From Rodentolepis nana (lineage: Eukaryota > Platyhelminthes > Cestoda > Cyclophyllidea > Hymenolepididae), in the NCBI GenBank assembly GCA_900617975.1, contig UZAE01014434.1, positions 1 through 14,420 of the forward strand: a stretch of 14,420 nt of DNA, read 5' to 3'. Position 1 is the first letter of the stretch; each line of letters opens with the position of its first letter. Below the pieces are notes generated by a model. That model saw only the letters and a list, made by a program, of their open reading frames with translations, searched no databases and was not told where the DNA came from. Positions 1-8,522 of the stretch are shown here, one piece after another. The position numbers were made by a program, and so were the translations under genes.

Positions 1-4
1 TCCC

Positions 5-562
5 ATGGACAAGTTCTTCAGCACCTATGAGAATAGACCAAGACACCTGAAAACGCAATCTGGTCTAATACAGAAAGCCATAGAACTGAAGAAAGCATTA
101 AAAATCGATGACAAACCAAAAAGCCTCTCTCCCCCCATGAACCCATTAGCAGACATCGATGTAGTTGACACACTTGCTAAGAAGGGGACAACGATTTTGC
201 AATGCATGGACCGCCCGATGTCTTTCCACACAATGAAGGCCTTAATCTGGAGAGAATTCCAGACCTTAAGCTGCAACGAAATTAAAGCTCGAACAAAGGA
301 GAAACTGTGGACAGTGGCAATCTCCGACATACCCGACTGGCCAAGAATCGAACCCGTTGCTGAGTTTAGACTACGTATCGGACACGATTGCTTGGCAAAA
401 CACCTTCACAGATTGGGATTATACACTCAACCCACATGCCCTCTATGTAACCTACAGGAGGAAATGGATAAGACCCATCTGATTCGGTGTCCAGCCCTAA
501 AGACAAGTACGGAAAGCCAGAGATACTGGGAAGCAAGAAGACAGCTAATGAATTGCTATTAA
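5..562 (+). pseudogene. retrotransposon ORF2 C-terminal remnant with CCHC zinc finger
   Basis: A 185-codon open stretch remains after the 465-base deletion. Residues 1 to about 50 match the connection region that follows the reverse transcriptase in copy 2. Residues 54-60 (VDTLAKK) carry only the last RNase H aspartate; the TDGS, GE and SDS motifs are missing. The rest is the post-RNase H domain, with GHDCLAKHLHR and a zinc-finger pattern C-x2-C-x9-H-x3-C (CPLC ... THLIRC), which ends shortly before a double TAA. All four zinc ligands are intact here, unlike in copy 2. The ATG at 5 is probably not the native start, because the element's ORF should continue upstream beyond the window. It cannot encode an active retrotransposase on its own. 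Confidence 0.75.
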
Positions 563-672
563 TTAACTGCTATAGATGTACCCCCCTCTTCTTGGGGGAA
601 GCTGAAATCAAAGATTAAGGGCTAATGATAAATATCATAAAGCCTGCCATTTGAAATAAATAAAAATAAAAT
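563..672 (+). other. retrotransposon 3' UTR and A-rich tail (copy 1)
   Basis: The non-coding 3' end is shared with 11671-11773. It contains a potential stem of C-run against G-run with a TCTTCTT loop, then a conserved segment including TGATAAATATCA, whose arms TGATA/TATCA are self-complementary. It closes with GCCATTTGAA just before the A-rich tail. Conserved 3' UTR structure in LINEs often serves reverse-transcriptase recognition; that role here is inference. Confidence 0.6.
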
Positions 673-1110
673 TTCGTTAACTCCTTTGTCAAAACTTGAA
701 AAAATGATATTAATAGTAATAAAATCGGATGTTCAGATCTCAAGTGAAAGTAGAAGAACGTGAGCATTAGGAGGATGAGGATGGCTCACAAGATACTGGT
801 CGCCACCTTCCTAAATTAACTTTAAATGCTAAACATACACGTTATATTTGACCATTTTAACATCTCTTTAAATGCGCCTCCAAAAGCGTTTCGATATTTC
901 AAACTTGAATCAACACGATCCATTATAACATCCCCTTTAATGATTGGCCCACGTGTTTAAAAAGGCAAACTTTTACTGCAAAAAGCAGTTTTATGCTTCA
1001 GCTAAAATTGCCTTCAAACTGTACGCAATGTTCACACCTCAACTTTAAAGTCCTCAGGATCACTTGAGAACTGAGCACCTGATGAAGCATAACAGACAAC
1101 GAGTATAACA
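673..1110. other. AT-rich spacer, no feature seen
   Basis: There is no ORF, repeat or RNA signature I can support between the retrotransposon tail and the TATA box of the next gene. Upstream regulatory elements of that gene may lie here, but none stands out. Confidence 0.5.
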
Positions 1111-1117
1111 TATAAAG
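1111..1117 (+). promoter_or_regulatory. TATA box of the small membrane-protein gene
   Basis: TATAAAG lies 67 bases before the ATG at 1178. A start site about 25-30 bases downstream would leave a 5' UTR of roughly 35-40 bases. TATA-like words are common in AT-rich DNA, so the support comes from its position before a well-formed first exon. Confidence 0.4.
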
Positions 1118-1177
1118 TTAGAGAGACAGAAACATAAAAGTAGATTTCGGTCTTACAAGGTACTTTTTCCTTAATTC

Positions 1178-2364
1178 ATGGTCTTCAAGCCAACGAATAC
1201 CTCCAACCTTCTCTACATATTTGTAACGACTACCCTTGTGATAGCACGAGCCCACAATAGTAAGTATAGCAATTTACCTGTAATTCAATGAAAGAGTTAA
1301 TTTATTATTTATTTATTAAGATAATGTATTTGTGAAAGTATTTTTAAACTAATAATTTTACTTTAAGTGGAAGATGGGGGTACTTTTTAACTAAAAAGCA
1401 TTTAAGTGCCTCCATTAATCCCCCTAGAAGCACCCAAATACAAACTTTTAATGATTAATTTGATCAAATAAATTGTAATATTTTGCATGCAACTTATTTA
1501 CTGTTGATATGGCAAAATATAGCTTTAACCTATATTATTTTTACCGGATTAAAATTTTAAGAGCTCGTTTGGTAACAATAGGGCTTCGGAAGTTCTAACT
1601 GTGAACCTAATTCGCCCTGGAGACAATTGATTGGTTAAATAAACTTAGCATTATCCAATGAAACTTTGAGCATCTAGGAGTTGACGGATAATAGCTGAAA
1701 ATACGCCTACGAAACAACCACAAATAAAAAAGGATTTTAAAGATCTCTTATGGCGTTATTTCCTAAAAAATTACTGTTGATAAATGCTCAAAACAGTGTC
1801 AACAGGTTTACGCTTTTCTGCCCTCTAGAAAATTTGTTTGAATGTTTGCCTCGTTTATAATATCTATGATTAGTCATGCCTAAAAGTAATGATTTACTCG
1901 TAAAACTTGTTTTTGCATTAATTAAATTTCAAGTACTTATTGGTCAACTGATTAATTAGAATGCATTTATATTATAATAGCGGGGATATGGAGGCGTTGG
2001 TACTTGACGCGTTTCAGCAGAAACCACCAAAGTCAGTCTTACCATTTCTTGAATTTTAGGTGCAGCAAATTCGAAGGAAATGACTGCAGGGACTACAATA
2101 GCAGAAACCTCCCAAGAAGACAAAATCAACTTAATTTGGGTAGTTCTCGGGTCGGTTTTCCTCATGGCCATCTTCGTCATCATGTATCAAATAATTCTGA
2201 ACTTCTTTTATTCGCTCAAGACATCAGTAGCTAAAGAGGTAGCTGATCCAGAACTTCAAAAAAGGGATTACAGTAATGAACTAGAGAGTGAAATTAATTA
2301 TAATTATGATAAAGTCAGTATTACGGATGACGACGAAAATGATTATGCTGAAAATAATAAGTAA
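1178..2364 (+). CDS. small type I membrane protein, two exons (join 1178-1259, 2060-2364)
   Basis: I do not recognise this protein. Exon 1 (1178-1259) starts at ATG and encodes a signal-peptide-like segment: a short polar N-terminus, then a hydrophobic stretch (LLYIFVTTTLVIA), with plausible cleavage after ARA at residue 25. It ends at a perfect GTAAGT donor (1260). Exon 2 starts after GAATTTTAG (acceptor AG 2058-2059). Joining A1259 to GT2060-2061 gives AGT and keeps the frame to TAA at 2362-2364, for 128 codons. Residues 50-78 form one transmembrane helix (NLIWVVLGSVFLMAIFVIMY and onward). The C-terminal tail of about 50 residues is charged and acidic (ITDDDEND), with tyrosines including YDKV, which fits a YxxPhi sorting motif. 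The expected topology is a 24-residue ectodomain, one helix and a cytosolic tail. An AATAAA follows the stop by 47 bases. No homologue came to mind. Confidence 0.6.
1260..2059 (+). other. 800-nt intron of the small membrane-protein gene
   Basis: The borders are GTAAGT at the 5' end and TTCTTGAATTTTAG at the 3' end. The intron is AT-rich, with stops in every frame and no nested feature I can see. The donor is a full consensus match and the phase-1 join preserves the frame, which is the main support for the gene model. Confidence 0.55.
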
Positions 2365-2410
2365 AGTACCAATGGTAAAATTATTGATAAACCAATAGTA
2401 ATTCAACTGT

Positions 2411-2416
2411 AATAAA
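2411..2416 (+). terminator. poly(A) signal AATAAA
   Basis: A canonical hexamer lies 47 bases after the stop codon of the two-exon membrane-protein gene, where a short 3' UTR would place it. Confidence 0.5.
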
Positions 2417-2629
2417 ATGTATCTGTTATGAACAAGGATTTAGTTATTGAGCTGAAAGGAGTCGAGGGTTTAATCTGCAAAGTTGGAGCTCAGTTGCTCA
2501 GGGTTTTAATAAGTTGAAACTAGTGACTCTGAGGCTAGAAATGTGATGACCCGATGAACTAATGCAAATTCGGTGCCAATTCCAACCTTTCCGTCAACCA
2601 ACCCACAAATCGCGCATTAGATATACCAC

Positions 2630-2796
2630 CTATAACATTCGAATAGACGAATAGACTTCGCCATCAAGACGGTTCTGCTGAAAACCTTCGTTCGTGACTT
2701 CGAATCGCTCAGGCTCTGCACAAATTGAGCGCCTTTTCATTACCAGGTCCGGTAGGGGCTTCATGCTAGACTTATCAGTTTCTTGAAATAATTCTT
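2630..2796 (-). CDS. candidate 3'-terminal exon, unknown protein
   Basis: On the minus strand a good acceptor (TACTATGTAATTCAAG, ending 2797) is followed by an open frame. With two leading bases it reads about 54 codons to TAG at 2632-2630, including KPLPDLVMKRR and PERFEVTNEGFQQ. The segment is more GC-rich than its surroundings, its complement is closed by stops, and an ATTAAA lies downstream on the same strand near 2512. If real, it would end a gene converging on the membrane-protein gene. It does not join in frame to the exon ending at 3900 (phase 0 donor against a phase 1 acceptor), and I know no family for it. A chance open frame is a real alternative. Confidence 0.25.
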
Positions 2797-3899
2797 CTTG
2801 AATTACATAGTAATAATAATCCTCGAAATTCGACAGCGATGTCCAATAAGAAAGGCGAAAAGAGTCATACGGAATTTCACATGTTTGTTCATGATATTTT
2901 GACGATTAAAAACTTCCTCAAAAAAAAATGAACCGTATAGTTTAACGGATGAAAAATTTTAAGCCAAATAGCTTTTTATGATTGTAAAGGGAAATGGTTT
3001 TGGGGTTGGGTGGTTTTGCAAGTTTCTAACAGGCTGTAGCGTTGCCATCGTGAGTTATGTCGATTTGGGAATTTGAAAACGTAATGAAGTTGATGAAATT
3101 CTTCCGTCAATATATCCACAAAATTTCTTAGTCGGTGCCCTGTCATTTTCAATAGTCTAGTTAAATTGGATATCATGAATTCCTCCACCACGATCGAGGG
3201 ATTCAGGTCTCCTTTGAATTGTAAGTAAGTTTAATGGTTCCCTACTTCCCAGTTGTTCACTAAGCCGTAGTGCTCCACGTGCTTGATTTATGCAGAAACC
3301 CCTTTCGAGAACACCACAGAGTGGATGGAAATGGTAGTACTAAAGTTCAGCAGAGAATATTAAGAGCAAATGGGAGAAGGACCAAGACGAGTTGGAACTT
3401 AAAGTCCATGGATAAGTGGCCTCATAGTTAGTAATATTTTGAAACTAAACTACAACAAACCTGATTTTTAGAGATCGTCAAAATCATGCGAAAAATAACC
3501 TCTGGATTCTTTCCAACTTCATTAAATGTAGGTAAATAGATGGGTCTATGAAAAATTATATTGGAAAGAACATGGAGAAGGTGACAAAAGTGTACTTAAG
3601 AGTAGAAAATTGGCCTAATGATGTTGTAAAGTTTGATAAAGAGCCAGACACGATTGATATGCAACAGGTTCGAAACAACAGCAATTAATGCGCTCGATAG
3701 TAAATTTGTAAATGTATAGACCGTCTGAGCTTTATTTGTAACAATCATTTGTGGATAAGATGAAAATTTTGAGGCAAGTAATCAGCTGTACAGTATCTAT
3801 AGTATCTAAAATCCAGCGCGAATTGACAGCAATAAGTTATAATCAATTCATGATCCACTCGATACATAAAGTTAACGATATTCAACAAGATAAACGCAC
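2797..3899. other. non-coding or unresolved stretch left of the DGK exons
   Basis: The only notable item is a minus-strand open frame at about 2976-3226 (LNPSIVVEEFM ... GHRLRNFVDILTEEFHQLHYVF) of some 80 codons. It could be an exon or an old transposon fragment. It has no recognised motif and no convincing donor. No DGK catalytic motif (GGDGT, NPKSGG-like) was found on the minus strand here. Confidence 0.3.
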
Positions 3900-4334
3900 T
3901 CTAAGTTTGTCGTAGGCCTCTTCGGCCAATTCAAATGTTGAAAAATTGAGAACCAGGCAACCGCTCTCGTAGTAGATGACTTCAATGGACTCCCACTTGA
4001 GTTGGTCCCCGAGTTTGTGGGAAAGCAATCGTTCATACATGAACTGTGAGAGATTCTCCTTTAAATTGCCCACAAACAGTGGGACAGATGTAGAAGAAGT
4101 TTTCGTGGTAGAGGTGGAATTTGGAAAAGAGGATGAAGGTGAGGAGGTATTTTTGGATGAGCCTGCGTCAAAGACAAGACGCAAACAAAAACGGGTGAGT
4201 TGAAGAGCACGACAGGACTCCGCTCGCAGAGTGCTCAAGAGTTCCCATGGTCGATCGTTTGGATCTAAAATCCGTTCACTCACACAGAAGTTCAGAGAAA
4301 CCATTGTCAATCGAAGGTTCGAAGAATCTAGCTC
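3900..4334 (-). CDS. DGK theta-like exon e: end of second RA domain, linker, LFVGNL block
   Basis: A 435-nt, phase 0-0 exon after acceptor TTCATTTGTTATAG, ending AAACTTAGA before GTGCGT (a non-consensus but usable donor). It begins ELDSSNLRLTMVSL and continues through VSERILDPNDRPWELL, a Ser/Thr-rich linker of about 30 residues, then PLFVGNL, YERLLSHKLG, SIEVIYYESG and AEEAYDKLR. This second half is the most diagnostic stretch for a theta-type DGK. The intron on its 5' side (6561-4335) is 2227 nt and holds the SINE-like repeat and C/G runs. Confidence 0.75.
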
Positions 4335-7300
4335 CTATAACAAATGAACACATTGTGAATTAACAAGTCGGTGTGAATAATGTCATCGCCCTGATTTTGA
4401 AATATTGTGAATGAATGGTAATCGGATGTTAGAAATTGTCAAATTATAAGCACACAATGAAGATCAGAAACTGGTCGTTTGAGTATGAAGATAGAGGTGG
4501 AACGTGGCAGAAAAGTATCCCCGATTTGATCAATAGAGTGAAATTGACTTCATTATGGTGGGACAGTGGTTAACAAGCCTGCTCAATAAGTCAGAAGTCA
4601 TGAATTTGATACCCACCTGTGCATACTTAGTGGGAGGAATCGAAGTCTACCCATAACACCATTTTGTGCCCGTCCAATGTGTGTTTGAATGAGCCCCTCT
4701 AAGTAAGCATAGAAATTGCGGGAAAACACTTAAGTGTAGTGCGAAATGCGAGCAAAACTCAGTGCTGCAAGGGCCTTTTCATATTTAATTTTTACAAATA
4801 ACAATAAATAATAAGTAAATAAAGCTGACAAACAAAAAAGAGATTGGTATCCACTATAGGGCTATTTAAACACCGTGGGATTGACTATCCCTTAAGCTTA
4901 ATTACCCTTCAATAATAAGTGTTCTAAAATGTTAAAAAAGGGAAAATTTAAGTGCTTTCGACATTGATACTTTACATTCTGCCAATTGGCTAAATCTAAT
5001 TGATAAGCTAATAGATACCGCTTATTTATACTAAAACTAGGTAATTTAATAAACGTATAAGCATCAGTCTCAGTATTGGTTGTACCAATAGGAAAATGCG
5101 CATTTTATAAACGGGTCTTAGAGTTTGCCTTGCGCCGATACGTGCTGTAGGGAACACTTCTGCAAGTGCCTTCCCCACCAAACAATTTGCTAAGCATAAT
5201 TTACGAGCAAAAGAGATTACACCCGTTTTTAAGGGATAAGTGGTCAATTCTGAAGTAGACAAAGACTGCATCAAGCAGATATTTCAAGCTTTACTTTCAA
5301 CAGGGCTTTGAGAGTTGGCGATACCTTAGGTGTAAAACCAAAATGGCGGTTACCTATTTATTTACATTTTGAATAATTTACTACTAGTTTTTTAAAACCG
5401 AGCGAAACAGTTACAAGCCAAAGTTTATTGTAACTAGAATTTAGAAGATAAATGTTTAAGCTTATTTTTACGGAAAAGGAGTACGTTTTAACAGAGCAGT
5501 ACCCGACAATCCCCTTCCTACCACCCACCCCCCCCCCCACCCCCAAAAAAAAGAGTAAAAATTATCTCCCATATTCGCCAGATCTCGGCATATCCACCTA
5601 TCAGCTTTTAAGGTTCAAAAAGCATACGCTAAGAGAAAAAATTGCGAAATGCAATTAAAGCAAAATAAGACACCCGAAAAGGTGCGTTAATTTAAACAAA
5701 TTGGGGGGGGGGGGGGGGGAAAAAACAAAANGGGGGGCGAATAACTAAAAGAGCAATGAGAAAGAGTCACAATGTAGGCGGAAATTATACTATGCGCTAC
5801 CCTACTCATAATGTGAAAAAAATGAATATTATTTAATATTATTTATTTCTTTCAAATGGCAGGCGTTTTGATAGATATCATTAGCCATTTAGCTGACTTC
5901 GGGCTTCACAGAGGGAAGGTTCATCAAAGTAGCAGAAAGTCGAGGGGTGGGGAACAGAAGAGCGATTCACAGATGTAAAAAAAAAGATAGACAGACACAA
6001 AGGTAGAGAAAAAGTAAAGGTGAGTACTGTGGAAGGGATCGAATATGACTTGCGGTAGGCCATGAGAGTTTGAAGTCAGGAGTCAACTGCCAGTTAAAAG
6101 ACTTTTTTGTCGTATGAGTATACGTTGCCCAGGGTGCACCACGTGGAGGTAAGTCTATCGCACACCCCTAATATTATTTATTAAATCTAAGATTTCTTAA
6201 TGATGCCCCTAATATTTTGGCTCAACCGCGCTTTGTTTTAAGCCACCAACTACTCGACGACTCTTAGATTATTTGAAATTACCGTATTCTGTAAACCGAT
6301 TTCTTCTCCTGGAATTTACAACCTCTTCAATAACACCACCACCCGCCCCCCCCCCTCCCCCACTTCCCTTCCACCAGTTCATTTGCATGCAAAACGGAGC
6401 AAACACGTCGAGTATGACTATGCATTATATCCCATAATCTCAATATAGAGGAAGCAGTGAAAATCTACACAGTGTGTGCTACCATTTCCTTCGTGATGAG
6501 AATGGGCAAATATCTATTCACTAAATGCTGATTTTCTATCAACTATGGTAAAAATACTTACCGAAGTAGTCATTTTCTGAAAGGTTTGAACAGCTCTATT
6601 CACGATTTGTTGAGCTGTCGTATTCTCATCTAATTGTAGCTCTATCGACTGTTCCGTATCGTCGATTCTAAATAAATTCCAAATTCGTTTGTATAATAAT
6701 CTTGGCAACTTGGCAAAAAAAGAAACTTACATAAGATCACCACTAAAAACTTTTATGTTCGAAATGAACGGATCATCGGGACATTCACGTCGAAAAACTA
6801 ACGTCGGTCTTTTGGGATCGAAGCGTAGTTGATTTTTGAAGTCCCCATTCATGTCCAACTTCAGCTCACTTCCATCTTGAAAAGAAAATTTAAGATATTA
6901 GCATTTACTCCAACTAAGGGGAAGCCTTCGATGATTCTTGAACCCACCTTTCTCATTCATCTCATAGAGAGTATAGTCTTTGGGATTTCCAACGAGATAA
7001 AAAGCCTTGAGACATTGACTCATGGCCTTCTCTGCAGACATGGATTTAGAAAAGCTGAAACTCCGGAATGACCGACTCATTAAACCATACTCTCCATCCA
7101 GTGTACAGGCGTAGTCTAAGAATGAACAATAGTAATGAATTATATCAATTTCATCAGATTTACGAACCGGGGCTATTAAATATATATTAGGTTGGCAACT
7201 AAGTCATTGTCGATTTCAAATAAGAAGGCAAATTCGGAATTTTTGTTTAAAAATATAACTTTATTCAATTAGATATTGGCCGTTCTTGTCGATGACCTTT

Positions 7301-8485
7301 TCCATCGTTCTGGCAGAGTAAAAATTCCCCCTTCGTAAAATGTCTGGTCTTTGCTATTAAAAAACTGAATTAGGTGTGATCCGACATCATCCGCGTTGTT
7401 ACAAATTTTACCATTTAAAGAGTTTTGCATGGAACGAAACAAATGGTAATCCGAAGGCGCAAGGTCAGGGCTATATGGTGGGTGTGACAAAACATCCCAA
7501 CCCAGTTCCAATAATTTTTGCCGAGTAACCAAAGATGTGTGGGGCCTTGCGTTATCATGATGGAAAACAACACCCTTCCGCCGATTTGATAATGCCGGCC
7601 GCTTATCTTCAATTGCATCCTTCTTTCAGTTTTTCGAGTTCTTCAACATACACATTTGAATTTATCGTTTGGTTCTGCGGCATGAGTTCAAAATACAAAA
7701 TTCCTTTGTGATCCCCCCACCAGACTGACAGTATAATCTTTTTTGGTGAATCTCTGCTTTTGATACTGTTTGGGCTGGTTCATCTTGCTTCACCCATGAT
7801 CTCTTGCGAGTAACATTGTTATAAACTATCCACTTTTCGTCGCCAGTAACTAGGCTCTTCAGAAATGGATCATTCTCATTGCGTTTTAGTAGCGGCGAAT
7901 CACAGATGCTAATCCGTTGCGTCAAATGAATTTCCTTTAACTGGTGAGGGATCCATAAATCAAGTTTCTTGACATAACCAAGGGTTTTTTCTAATTTTTT
8001 TCAATGCATGTATGCGACACATTGAGCAGCTTCTCTGCAATATCTCGTGTTGTGCTGTGACGATTTGAATCGATAATGGCCTTGATATGGGTTTCATCCA
8101 CTTCGACGGGGCGGCCAGATCGTTGTGAATTTTTCAGTGAAAAATCACCGGAACGAAATCTTTCAAACCAATTTCGACACTGCCTTTCTTCCTCACGGCT
8201 TCATCTCCATATACGGCACATAACTTCTTTTGTGCTTGCGATGCGTTCTTGCCTTTTCGGAAGTAATACAATAAAATGTGTCGGAAGTGCACGTCCTGTT
8301 CTTTCATTTTTAAATTGGGATAAAATCAAAACTAAAGAACTAAACAAAGAACATTTTTTACTAATTAATCTAGAAGCCCATACAGTAAGAAAAAATATAG
8401 GTTAGATGCTCTGGCCACGTTAACAAAACAAAAGAAAGTATAGAGTGAATCCGTCAACAAAAACGGCAATGACTTAGTTGCCAAC

Positions 8486-8522
<37 letters not shown>

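Larger units (their letters stand above)
1..672 (+). mobile_element. non-LTR retrotransposon copy 1, 3' end (RNase H deleted)
   Basis: This stretch is closely similar over its whole length to the 3' part of the second copy at 9980-11773, in the same orientation. It runs off the left edge of the window. It holds the region after the reverse transcriptase, then jumps from a point matching 10809 to a point matching 11275, skipping 465 bases that carry most of the RNase H domain in the other copy. After the coding part comes a 3' UTR with a C-run/G-run hairpin near 580-600, a short palindrome near 625-636, and an A-rich tail (AAATAAATAAAAATAAA) from about 652. An A-rich tail without LTRs is typical of LINE-type elements. 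The family (jockey/X-element-like) is inferred from the C-terminal domain. Confidence 0.85.
7187..8489 (-). mobile_element. mariner transposon, full length, inactive
   Basis: The 1303-bp element has near-perfect terminal inverted repeats (about 28 bp, GGTTGGCAACTAAGTCATTG at both ends) and TA on both sides, as mariner target duplication requires. Its transposase is on the minus strand and carries the DD34D triad, the hallmark of mariner. The start TTAGGTTGGCAACTAAGT and the protein resemble the cecropia-like group that includes Hsmar1; that placement is from memory. Insertion was next to a (TA)n tract, inside the DGK intron 9330-7116 and in the same transcriptional orientation as that gene. 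Confidence 0.92.

Noticed and set aside
3976..4203. 75-codon plus-strand ORF
   Set aside because: It is antisense to DGK exon e and has no motif; the minus-strand reading is much better supported.
6100..6160. Plus-strand short exon MSIRCPGCTTW before GTAAGT
   Set aside because: It has only about a dozen codons and no partner exon, promoter or homology.
7415..7618. 67-codon minus-strand ORF inside the mariner
   Set aside because: It is the wrong frame produced by the one-base insertion near 7620; the true frame encodes HHDNARP.
8076..8405. 109-codon plus-strand ORF
   Set aside because: It lies antisense over the N-terminal part of the mariner transposase, whose reading is clearly on the minus strand.
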